Below, piece by piece: positions 26,775 through 35,390 of a stretch of DNA of 41,479 nt (positions within the stretch are counted from its first letter, which is position 1; each line of letters begins with the position of its first letter). The notes beneath the pieces were generated by a model. It saw nothing but the letters and a program-made list of their open reading frames with translations. It was not told the origin of the DNA and searched no databases. The DNA is from Endomicrobium sp. (lineage in GTDB: Bacteria > Elusimicrobiota > Endomicrobiia > Endomicrobiales > Endomicrobiaceae). The position numbers were made by a program, and so were the translations under genes. The stretch is from positions 1 to 41,479 of the forward strand of contig JAITKZ010000104.1 in the NCBI GenBank assembly GCA_031278115.1, read 5' to 3'.

Positions 26775-28187
26775 ATGCTGCAAAGTAAAAATATTTTAGC
26801 GCCCAATACAATAAATGCCAAAATGACTAATTATAGATGGATTATTTGCGCATTGCTTTTTTTTGCCACCACTATAAATTATGTAGATAGACAGGTATTA
26901 AGTTTATTGCAACCATATCTAGCAGAAAAATTTAATTGGACTTTTAGCGATTATGCCAATATCACTGCAACTTTCCAGTTCTGTTATATGATAGCTGTGC
27001 TTTTTGCAGGTAAATTTATAGACAAGATTGGGACCAAAAAAGGTTATATATGGGCTTTAACATTATGGTCACTAGGTGCATGTATTCATGCTCTTGCAAA
27101 TGATATAGGCATGATATTTCACCCTATACTTTCCATTTTTGGTATAGTCATGCCCATATCCATAATAGGTTTTATGTTTGCCAGGTTTATTCTCGGCGTG
27201 GGCGAGGCAGGGAATTTTCCAGCAGCTATTAAAACAACATCGGAATGGTTTCCTAAAAAAGAACGTTCTCTTTCGACTGGTATTTTTAATTCTGGAGCTA
27301 ATGTTGGAGCACTTGTTGCTCCTCTTAGCGTGCCGTTAATATCGCAATATTTTGGTTGGGAATATACGTTTGTTATAGTGGGAGCGATAGGTTTTCTATG
27401 GTTGATTTTTTGGCAATATTATTATGATAGTCCCGAAAAACTTTTGGGTAAAGGCAAAATAAATAAAGAGGAATATAACTATATTCACAGCGATGTTGAA
27501 GAACAATCTAGCGAAGATGATGTCAAAAAGGAAAATTGTGAAAATAGAATTAAATGGTTTTCGCTTCTAAAATACAGGCAAGCATGGTCATACATAGTAG
27601 GCAAGTTTCTTACGGACGGAGTTTGGTGGTTTTTTCTCTTTTGGTTACCGTCTTTTCTCAAATCGTACTATGGTATGACAGGTACACAGATAATGTTACC
27701 TCTCTCAATAGTATACACTATGACAATGATAGGTAGTGTGGGAGGAGGATGGTTGCCTGCTTATTTCGTTAAGGCTAAAAAAGATATATATTCCGCTCGC
27801 ATGACAGCTATGATAGTCATAGCGCTTTTCCCTCTTACTGTTCTATTTGTACAGACTTCAAGCGGTATTAGTTATTGGTGTCCTATTTTTTTAATAGGGA
27901 TTGGTACATCGGCACATCAAGCATGGTCGGCAAATCTTTATACAACGGTTTCTGATATGTTCCCTAAAAAAGTAGTGGCTTCAACGATTGGAATTGGTAC
28001 TGCCGCAGGCGGACTCTCTGGTATATTAGTTTCTAAAATAGCGGGTTGGTTGTTTGATTATTATGGCACGTCTGGACATATTGAAACGGGATACTTGATT
28101 ATGTTTATTTTTTGCGCAATTGCTTATTTATTGGCATGGTGCATAATGAAGTTATTAGTACCTCGGTTTAAACCTATAACTCTGTGA
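26775..28187 (+). CDS. exuT: hexuronate transporter, MFS family
   Basis: Proton symporter that imports glucuronate/galacturonate across the inner membrane. 470 residues with twelve predicted TM helices. Typical ExuT-like features: TTINYVDRQVLSLLQPYL in TM1, GKFIDKIGTKKGYIWALTLW, FARFILGVGEAGNFPAAIKT, EWFPKKERSLSTGIFNSG, and later GIGTSAHQAWSANLYTTVSD with PKKVVASTIGIG. A charged central loop (VEEQSSEDDVKKEN) separates the two halves. Last gene of the operon. The 119 bases that follow show no clear terminator. Confidence 0.93.
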   Translation: MLQSKNILAPNTINAKMTNYRWIICALLFFATTINYVDRQVLSLLQPYLAEKFNWTFSDYANITATFQFCYMIAVLFAGKFIDKIGTKKGYIWALTLWSLGACIHALANDIGMIFHPILSIFGIVMPISIIGFMFARFILGVGEAGNFPAAIKTTSEWFPKKERSLSTGIFNSGANVGALVAPLSVPLISQYFGWEYTFVIVGAIGFLWLIFWQYYYDSPEKLLGKGKINKEEYNYIHSDVEEQSSEDDVKKENCENRIKWFSLLKYRQAWSYIVGKFLTDGVWWFFLFWLPSFLKSYYGMTGTQIMLPLSIVYTMTMIGSVGGGWLPAYFVKAKKDIYSARMTAMIVIALFPLTVLFVQTSSGISYWCPIFLIGIGTSAHQAWSANLYTTVSDMFPKKVVASTIGIGTAAGGLSGILVSKIAGWLFDYYGTSGHIETGYLIMFIFCAIAYLLAWCIMKLLVPRFKPITL

Positions 28188-28306
28188 CAAGACATTTAGA
28201 ATTGTTTATCCATTGATAATATAAATAGAAGATTTCCAATACTTTATAGTTTTATTTAAAATTGTATATTTATAAAATATAAGAAGTTTGATATTAAAAG
28301 TCTATA

Positions 28307-29113
28307 ATGGGAGATGGGAAGATTCACAAAAAGTTCACAATTAATTCCCAAAAATTTTATTTAGCAGATATAATTTATATACGTGCTGAGAAACGAGAAT
28401 CATTACAAAAGACTCCATTATTTTCTCTTGCTATTTACAATATGCACCAGAAGCAGAAGCCCGGTACTATCAACTATATTGAAAATCCTAACCAAACGAT
28501 GTATGATACCATAAATACCTTATCCAAAGATTTAAAGGAAAAACTTTTGGATAAAGAAGTATTTGAATATGTTAGTGAAACCATTCTAGCTGATTTCGAG
28601 AAATTTCAGCCTGAGGATCATAGAGATATAATGAGGATAGAGTTTGTACACGCCATAGTATCTCAAATAGAAGAAAGAGACTTTGTTGAAAAAGTTACGC
28701 TTTTTAAAAAGTGTGCAGTGTTATTAAGTGAGCAAGAAAAAAGACAAATAGACAAAAAAAGAAACCGAAAAATGAATGAATTAAAAGCCGCTTTATCAGA
28801 AATAGAAGAACTGAAAAAAATCGGTTCTTATGATGAGGCTCGCAGAAAGGTTTTAGAAATCTTAACAAGAGAAGAGAACTTAGACCTTACGACAAGTGTT
28901 AGTTTTATTGACAAAGTGATAGAGAGTTTAAGTTACAAAACTGCTGCTAACCACTTTGAAAAGTTGGCGGGTAATAGTACTATTTTGCATGATAAGAAGA
29001 CCTATTACAGCAAAGCAGCAGAGGAATACAATCATTATAATAACACTCAAAAATACAAAGACATGATGGCTAATGTGCAAACCACGCGGCAAGAAATAGA
29101 AGAAAAAAAATAA
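28307..29113 (+). pseudogene. coiled-coil/autotransporter hybrid, fragment 1 (helical N-terminus)
   Basis: First piece of a ~1175-codon gene (28307-31839). ATG 28307 has no ribosome-binding site (TCTATAATGGGAG), so the start is uncertain. There is no signal peptide. The 268 residues are helical and charged; ~140-265 look like paired TPR-style helices (NELKAALSEIEELKKIGSYD; YYSKAAEEYNHYN). Base usage is ordinary. The frame ends EEKK* at an A8 run (29103-29110); one more A would continue directly into KSVTAAVEEADKLATEGEW. Function unknown. Confidence 0.6.
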
Positions 29114-31679
29114 AAGCGTAACAGCCGCTGTAGAAGAAGCAGATAAGCTAGCAACAGAAGGAGAATGGTCACAAGGGGTACAAAAGTTACAAGACGCTTT
29201 AGTAGATGTTAAGTATATAGGACAAGAAGCAACAGAATTAGAAAGTAAAATAAGTAATTATAAAAAAGCAACAAGTTTGGTAGATAGCATAAGGCAAGAA
29301 AAAGATATCAAAAAAATTAGATCCTATATTGAAAATTCAAAGGGATTAGATGGGTATGAAAGATTAGAATTCTTGGGACTAGATAGAATGTATGAATTAA
29401 AAGAAGGAGAAATAAAAGAGAAACTAAATAGCCTACAGAATCCAAGACGATGGATATGGATAACCTCGATAAGCCAAGTTGAGGAAGATGAGAAAATAAG
29501 CCTACAACAACTGCTTAATATAGTACAAGAAGAAAGAAGAAGCTTAAGAGAAGGAGAAAGAGCAAAAAGAGAAAGAAGAATAAGAAGTAACCTTGTAAGA
29601 GAAACATTAGCTATTATAAGAAAAGCAAAAACCAAAGAATCAGAAAAACATGAAGAGGCAGCGAGACTCGCAATAGATATAGTAGCATTGGCAAGAATAA
29701 AAAATGAAAGAATGAAAAACGTAAGAGAACATTTAGGTGATTCTCAGGTGCCTTCCCCCGATCAAATGAAGAAGCTATCTGAAGCAGATAGCGAACTACG
29801 AACAGCAGAAAAAGGATTAACCTCATTAGGAGTAACATTAGAATCAGAAAAAGAAAGAATAAATGAAAGAAAAGAGTTTTATAAAGATACGGGTGTTGAT
29901 GAGAAACTCAAAGAAAAAAGCCAAGACTTCTCTTCAAAATTTCAATCTTTCCAAGCCGCAAAACAAAAAGTAGCTGCAATAGAAAGAGTAAGGTCAAAAA
30001 CAGCAGAAATAGATGATACATACAGAGAAGAAATGAAAAAAATAGAAAATGCATGTAGTTATATAGACGGATTGCTGTTGAGTGACGAAGAAAAGGAGGT
30101 GTACAAAAAAGATGCATTAAATCCTGCTTTAGACTTAGAAGAAGTTCTTAAAAATGCAAAATCGTCAGCAAGAGAAAACCAAAAAAGGAAAATAGAAGAA
30201 GCTTTAGCGCCACTAAATTTAGATAGTAAACATTTGTCCAAAGCGATAGAAAGGCTATCGGATGATGGAGCAAATTGCGATGAAGTTATTAGTGAAACAA
30301 GGGAAGCATATGTAGAAGGAATAAAGAAAGTTCTAAGAGCTTTTGTTACATTAAATGACGAAGAAAAGGATACTTTTATAAGTAGACTATTACCGGATGG
30401 AAGCAATGGAGCTGAAATTATTGAAGAAGCAAAGAGGTTGGGAAAATCCCATGTTGCGAAAATAATAGAAGCTATAGAGCGTATAGATAAGACAGGATTG
30501 AGTGAAGCAAGAAAAAGTGAATTGAAGTCAGAGATAAATCGTGATGGATCAAATGCAAAAGAAATTGCAGAAAAGGCAGAAAGAGAAAATGAAAACCGAT
30601 CAAAAAGAATAACAGTAGTAAAAGAAGGGGATATAATATACGTAACAAGTGATAATAAGATAAAGAGAGAAATTATAATACTAGGAGAAGATGAAATAAG
30701 AGGTATAGTAGTAAAAGGAAGAGAAGTATTTTTATATGAATATGAGAAGAAAGAAGGGGAGATAGAGATAAGAGGATATGGAGATTTTGGATTATTGCCA
30801 GAGTTGAAGAAAGGGAATGAGATAACGCTAGCAAGGCTGTATGATAGAGTATTAGCAAGAAGAGGAAGTAAAGGTGGAGTAAGGGAAGAAAAAACAAGTA
30901 GGTTATTTGAAAAGATAGGGCATTTAAGTGTAAAAGAAGCGTATGGATTGATAAGGAAAGAAGTAAGAGGAATGAGTTTGATACCAAACATAGTAATGAG
31001 TGTAGGGAGCGAAGAGGAAAGGAAGTATGTATATAAGAATATAGGGGAAAGAGAAGAGGGAAAAAAGAATAAAGTATGGATAGAAGGGATAAATGAAATA
31101 AAGAATTATGGAGAAGATGAACGGAGTATAGGGAAATATAGTGATAGCAAAGTAGGAGCGATAGTAGGATATGGGAAGGAAGTAGGAGAAGGGAAATATG
31201 TGGGAATGTATATGAAGGGAAGCAAGCATGAAATAAAGCAAGGAGCAGGAAATAGTGGAGAAGTAGTGAATGTGGGTTTTGGGCTAAGCGGAGGGTATGA
31301 AAATAAGGTAGAGATAAAGTGGCTGACGTATGTAGGGATGAGTAAGTATAGAGCAGAGAGAGAATGGGAAGAAGGGAAGGCGAAAGGAGAGTTTAGTGGA
31401 GGAGAGATAGGGTTGGCTGTGGAAGGAGGGGTGAAGTTAGGAATAGTAAAGCCATATATAGGGATAGGAGCAAGGAAGAACAGTTATGAGGATATAGAAG
31501 AGAAAGGGAATTTGATAGATGTGGAGATAGAAAAAGGTAGTTATGAGAGGTGTGTAGGAAGGATAGGTATAGAAGGCAATAGAGAGATAAGTAAGAAAGT
31601 AGAGATAGTAGGGAGAGTGGAGTATGAGAGAGTGACAAAGGGAGAGAGGGGAAGTGAGGTTGGAAGGAACAGGGGATAA
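29114..31679 (+). pseudogene. coiled-coil/autotransporter hybrid, fragment 2 (coiled coil and barrel)
   Basis: Open from 29114 in the frame reached by an A9 to A8 correction; the first possible start (TTG 29277) has no ribosome-binding site. Residues up to ~440 are very long charged coiled coils with a short repeat (ALAPLNLDSKHLSKAIERL; RAFVTLNDEEKDTF; DGSNG/A blocks). From ~30620 the sequence becomes a beta-barrel: KVWIEGINEIKNYGEDE, SKVGAIVGYGKEVGEGKYVG, VKLGIVKPYIGIGARKN, in the style of autotransporter domains. The coding strand there is almost free of C. The frame is lost near 31640, about 60 codons before the end. Confidence 0.6.
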
Positions 31680-31839
31680 GGTATTGGGGGTAAAAGAAGG
31701 GAAGGATAAGGTAGGGTTGAGAGGGGAAGTAATATATAAGGTAAGCAAAGATTTAGGGATAAGCACAGGGTTGAATGGATATAAAGCAGAGGGATACAAT
31801 GAAGTAGGAGTAAATATAGGAGGATGGTTTAAGTTTTAG
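31654..31839 (+). pseudogene. coiled-coil/autotransporter hybrid, fragment 3 (last barrel strands)
   Basis: Continues the barrel in a third frame: GERGEVRLEGTGDKVLGVKE, then GLRGEVIYKVSKDLGIS, ending NIGGWFKF with the terminal Phe recognised by the Bam complex. The frameshift lies around 31636-31650 (AAAGGGAGAGAGGGG). Loss of these strands would stop barrel closure. Confidence 0.65.
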
Positions 31840-31870
31840 GAAGGAAGAGAAGAAGTAAAGAGATATAAAA

Positions 31871-31927
31871 AAAGAGGAAGCCTGAGAGTATAAGGAATTT
31901 GTTCCTATAACCTTCGGCTTCCTCTTT
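31871..31927. terminator. bidirectional two-tier terminator
   Basis: Outer stem AAAGAGGAAGCC (31871-31882) pairs with GGCTTCCTCTTT (31916-31927). An inner stem TATAAGGAA / TTCCTATA (31889-31897 / 31902-31909) sits inside it. It is placed between the convergent autotransporter-like gene and cutA, with A-rich sequence on the left for the minus direction and T-rich sequence on the right for the plus direction. Confidence 0.85.
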
Positions 31928-31957
31928 CCTTATGCATATTGCTTGTTAAAAAAGTAT

Positions 31958-32281
31958 TTAATTACAATATTGATTTATCCATTTAAGGTAATCTTTATTT
32001 GCATTAGATATTGATACAGAAATTATTTGTGGAACTTTATATGGATGCAGCAGTCTTATTTGTTCTTTAAGGATTTTAAAATTCTTTTCAAGCGTTGTCA
32101 TTGTTATAAGGGTTTCAGTTTTTTTTTCTATTTTATTGTTCCACCAATAATAAGACTTTATACTTTGTGATATTTGCGCGCTTGATATAATTTTTTCTTT
32201 AAGAAACGTTTTGAGAATTTTTTGAGTCGTTTTTGCATCAGGACTTGTTACAAATACGAGCAGGTATTTAGAAGATTTCAT
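31958..32281 (-). CDS. cutA: divalent-cation tolerance protein CutA
   Basis: Small cytoplasmic trimeric protein of the CutA1 family, linked genetically to copper/divalent-metal tolerance; its precise role is unsettled. 107 residues, normal length. ATG at 32281 (minus) follows GGAGAAAAAAA. Family features: LVFVTSPDAKTTQKILKTFL, SYYWWNNKIEKKTETLITM, and the C-terminal HPYKVPQIISVSI with DYLKWI. The usual Cys in the C(V)N segment is replaced (AQIS). Monocistronic, convergent with the autotransporter-like gene. Confidence 0.92.
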   Translation of the reverse strand: MKSSKYLLVFVTSPDAKTTQKILKTFLKEKIISSAQISQSIKSYYWWNNKIEKKTETLITMTTLEKNFKILKEQIRLLHPYKVPQIISVSISNANKDYLKWINQYCN

Positions 32282-32613
32282 TTTTTTTCTCCAAATAATT
32301 AAATAGCAAATTTATATATGCCTATAGCAAATCTTTTAAAACAGGCATATTTTTTACTTCGTATCTTTTTATAAAAGCATCAACTTCATTTAATCATACC
32401 TATGCCTCCGCTTGAGAATTTTATGCTTGCAGGAATTATACAAAACCAGTTTATGTTTTTCTATTATAAGTTACATATGTAAGAGTGTCATTTTTATTTT
32501 TTCTAAATAATTTTATAAAATACTGCTTATACTAAAGAATTTACTATATTTGTATTATAATTTTGATTTTTGACATTCGTTTATACTGGTAAGTCTCTAG
32601 GAAAATAAAGGAG
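32282..32613. other. intergenic region between divergent cutA and the secreted-protein gene
   Basis: 332 AT-rich bases without a gene. A TATAAT at 32556-32561 could be the -10 of the plus-strand gene, but no good -35 is at the right distance. A small inverted pair, ATATGCCTAT / ACAGGCATAT (32317-32326 and 32341-32350), could form a weak hairpin upstream of cutA. Confidence 0.4.
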
Positions 32614-33247
32614 ATGATGATGAACAAAAATTTTTTTGTTACTGTTATCATTTGCATTCTTAGCGGCATTATCTTCAAATCTTAGCGCTCAGCCAACAAA
32701 AACTCGCGGGTATCCTGATAAAAATAAAACTGTCATGCCATTTGCCGTATATGTTGAAAATAACTCAAAACAAAATCATTACGCTCCGTCTGGGTGGATG
32801 GGCGATTACGTTGATATAAAGATTGATTTGGTATGCAAAAACAATCCTAAAACTGGCAGTTCTTGTATAAAAATTATTTACAGCGCTAAAGCAACTCAAG
32901 GTGCGGGCTGGATGGGCATATACTGGCAGCAGCCTCCAAATAATTGGGGGGACAGAAAGGGTGGTTACGATTTAACTGGAGCTAAACAGCTCAGTTTTTG
33001 GGCTAGGGGAGAAGTTGAAGGCGAAAGAGTTGCCGAATTTAAAGTTGGAGGCATCTCAGGGGAATTTCCTGATTCAGATTCTGCATCTATGGAACATATT
33101 GAACTTACAAAGAATTGGATAAAATACACTATAGATTTGAAAGGCAAAGACCTAAGCAATATTATCGGAGGCTTTTGTTTTGCCGTTTCTAGAGATGATA
33201 ATCCAAAAGGATTTACAATATATCTTGACGATATAATATACGAATAA
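32614..33247 (+). pseudogene. secreted carbohydrate-binding-like protein, frameshifted in the signal peptide
   Basis: AAAGGAG precedes three consecutive in-frame ATGs (32614, 32617, 32620). From there MNKNF is read, then a T7 run (32631-32637) puts the rest out of frame. With T6 it would read MNKNFLLLLSFAFLAALS, a perfect Sec signal peptide cleaved near LSAQ. The mature ~180 residues (YDLTGAKQLSFWARGEVEGE; FTIYLDDIIYE) resemble jelly-roll carbohydrate-binding modules of the galactose-binding type. The only in-frame alternative is a TTG at 32636, 22 bases from the ribosome-binding site. It could be a true pseudogene, a phase-variable gene, or one rescued by transcriptional slippage. Confidence 0.65.
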
Positions 33248-33306
33248 TCATTTTTTATATAATAACAAAAGTTTGGCTACATATTTTTTGTTGGAAAGGT
33301 TTTCAT

Positions 33307-34191
33307 ATGCTTGATTATAAAAAGCTGTTAAAAGATTTTGCTATATATATAGTTGTTGAAAAGGGATTATCTAAGAATACGGTTTTAGCGTATAGAGCCG
33401 ATATTTTGAAATTCATTGCCTTTGCAGAAAAAAAACAGATTTCTCTTGAAAATTGCCAACACCAAGATATTACAGATTTTTTGTTGGCAGCAAAACTTGA
33501 TGGTTTTAAGCCAAAATCTCTTTACAGACTTGTAGAATCTTTAAGACAGTTTTATAAATTCTTAAATTATGAAGATATAATTAAAAATAATCCGACTCTT
33601 TATTTAACTTCCCCAAAAATTCCTGAAAATTTACCTAGTATGCTTACATTTGATGAAGTTATGCTTTTGTTAAATGCTGTTACCGATGAAGATGAAGTAA
33701 ATGTAAGAAACAGAGCCATGCTTGAACTTCTGTATGCTACGGGATTAAGAGTTTCTGAGCTTATAAACCTTAAGTTTTCAAATATAAATTTAGAGGATAA
33801 TTTTTTGAGAATTATAGGTAAAGGGTCCAAAGAAAGATTGATACCGTTTGGAGAAAAAGCCAAGAGTTTTATAAATATTTATCTTTTAAAGAGAAAACCC
33901 TATACGCAATCTGAAGACAATATTTTTATTTCAAGATTAGGGAAAAAACTTTCCAGAGTGGAATTTTGGAGACAGTTAAAGAATATAGTCAGAAAATCCG
34001 GTATAAACAAAAATATTACGCCTCATACCTTAAGACATTCTTTTGCAACTCATCTTTTAGCCGGCGGAGCCGATATTCGTTTTGTTCAAGAAATGTTGGG
34101 ACACGCTTCAATAGCTACTACGCAGATTTACACTCATCTTGATAAAGATAAAATTATACAGCAGCATAAAGCTTTCCATCCTAGGGGATAA
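33307..34191 (+). CDS. xerD: tyrosine recombinase XerC/XerD
   Basis: Site-specific recombinase that resolves chromosome dimers at dif near the terminus, with FtsK. 294 residues, typical Xer length. ATG 33307 follows GGAAAGGTTTTCAT. The N-terminal SAM-like DNA-binding domain (DFAIYIVVEKGLSKNTVLAY) is followed by the catalytic domain with all residues of the family: Arg in YATGLRVSEL, Lys in GKGSKERLIP, HTLRHSFATHLL (HxxR), His in GHASIATTQIYTHL and the nucleophilic Tyr in IYTH. XerC versus XerD cannot be separated from sequence alone. No dif-like site was recognised in the window. It lies between two broken secreted-protein genes but is itself intact. Confidence 0.9.
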   Translation: MLDYKKLLKDFAIYIVVEKGLSKNTVLAYRADILKFIAFAEKKQISLENCQHQDITDFLLAAKLDGFKPKSLYRLVESLRQFYKFLNYEDIIKNNPTLYLTSPKIPENLPSMLTFDEVMLLLNAVTDEDEVNVRNRAMLELLYATGLRVSELINLKFSNINLEDNFLRIIGKGSKERLIPFGEKAKSFINIYLLKRKPYTQSEDNIFISRLGKKLSRVEFWRQLKNIVRKSGINKNITPHTLRHSFATHLLAGGADIRFVQEMLGHASIATTQIYTHLDKDKIIQQHKAFHPRG

Positions 34192-34270
34192 ATATATAAA
34201 AAGAGTATGCCAATATAAAAGGAATTAATATAGTTTTTGAAAAAACAATGTTAAAAGGAGGTTAGAAAAG

Positions 34271-34551
34271 ATGAATAGAGCAAAAAAAGCTTTAGTAAGC
34301 ACAGTTTTAAGCATAAGTTTATTGTTATTAGCAAGTAATTGTTTTGCAGGTACCAATATACCAGCAGCTACGATTGGGCAAATAAAACAGCTGATGTATG
34401 CAAAGCTATGAGTGCAGTGGTTAGGACTGTCTCAGAAATAGGGCTTGCTTTGCTTTTTCTTGATTTTGGTTTTAGAGCATTGCTTGGAAGAAATTTTATT
34501 CGCTTAAGGCAGGCAGATCCCGCTCTTTTGGAGCATGGAGCGACACAGTAA
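34271..34551 (+). pseudogene. small secreted/membrane protein, frameshifted
   Basis: ATG 34271 follows AAAGGAGGTTAGAAAAG, a strong ribosome-binding site. A signal peptide (KALVSTVLSISLLLLASN, cleavage near CFAG) is intact, then the frame runs to a stop at KLMYAKL-type sequence near 34411. The +1 frame from ~34349 continues as plausible protein (YTSSYDWANKTADVCKAMS, then a hydrophobic helix SEIGLALLFLDFGFRALLG) to TAA 34549-34551. One base lost or gained near 34345-34360 explains this. Predicted product when intact: ~90 residues with one mature TM helix. Family not recognised. Confidence 0.6.
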
Positions 34552-34586
34552 GTATCATAATATATATTTTTGGTAGTGGGATCATT

Positions 34587-35390
34587 CTAAAGAGTTTCAT
34601 TCATACTGCCTGTGCGGTAGCCTAAAAGATCTACTGAAATATAAACATATCCTAAATCTTTTAGTCTTTTGTAAATTTTTTTTCTCTTATTTTTGTCCAT
34701 GAGAATTTCAAATCCGTTTTCGTCAGTTTCAATTCTTGCTAGATTGTTATGATGCCGTACTCTAACTTGCTTTAATCCCATATTAAGAAGCATTTGTTCA
34801 GCTTTGTCCACCATAGATAAGGCTTTATGAGTAATTTTGTCTCCGTATGGAAATCTTGAAGATAGACATGCAAAAGATTGTTTATTCCAAGTAAAGAGTC
34901 TTAATTTTTTTGAAAGCATTCGTATTTCATATTTTGTAAGATTTGCATAACGTAAAGGGCTTTTTACGTTAAGTTCCGATATCGCAATGAAGCCTGGACG
35001 ATAGTCGTTGTTATCGTCAATATTAGAAGCTTCGGCTACATTATTGATTCTTTTCTTTTTTGCTATATTCCAAATTTTTGAGAAAAGTTCTTTTTTACAT
35101 AAATAACAACGATTGATAGGATTGTTTGAAAAAGCTTCTATATCTAATTCTTCAGAATTACGTATTATGTGCGTTATGCCTTCTTTTTTACAAAAAGCAA
35201 TTGCTTCATTAAGTTCTCTTTGTGGAAAAGAGCAAGATTTGGCTGTTACAGCTATAACTTTTTCTCCAAGTAAATCATGCGATGTTTTTAGCAAAAAAGT
35301 TGAGTCAACGCCGCCAGAAAATGCAATAACAAGATTTTCTAAGTCTAATATATATTTTTTTAGAACTTCATATTTTTGTTTAGTGTTCAT
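34587..35390 (-). CDS. larE: ATP-dependent sacrificial sulfur transferase LarE
   Basis: PP-loop enzyme that adds sulfur to the pyridinium ring during synthesis of the nickel-pincer nucleotide (NPN) cofactor, in Lactobacillus at the cost of its own cysteine. 267 residues. PP-loop VIAFSGGVDSTFLLK lies near the N-terminus. NRCYLCKKELF (residues ~93-103) and the later SFACLSSRFPYGDKI hold conserved cysteines; the latter is the likely sacrificial Cys by position (inference). It starts directly on the larC stop codon (TAA-ATG, no gap), so it is translationally coupled. Last gene of the nickel operon. Confidence 0.93.
   Translation of the reverse strand: MNTKQKYEVLKKYILDLENLVIAFSGGVDSTFLLKTSHDLLGEKVIAVTAKSCSFPQRELNEAIAFCKKEGITHIIRNSEELDIEAFSNNPINRCYLCKKELFSKIWNIAKKKRINNVAEASNIDDNNDYRPGFIAISELNVKSPLRYANLTKYEIRMLSKKLRLFTWNKQSFACLSSRFPYGDKITHKALSMVDKAEQMLLNMGLKQVRVRHHNNLARIETDENGFEILMDKNKRKKIYKRLKDLGYVYISVDLLGYRTGSMNETL

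Noticed and set aside
30059..30991. 310-codon open frame on the minus strand
   Set aside because: Antisense to the purine-rich coiled-coil/barrel gene. Low-complexity Ser/Leu/Phe-rich product, no ribosome-binding site; open only because the opposite strand almost lacks C.
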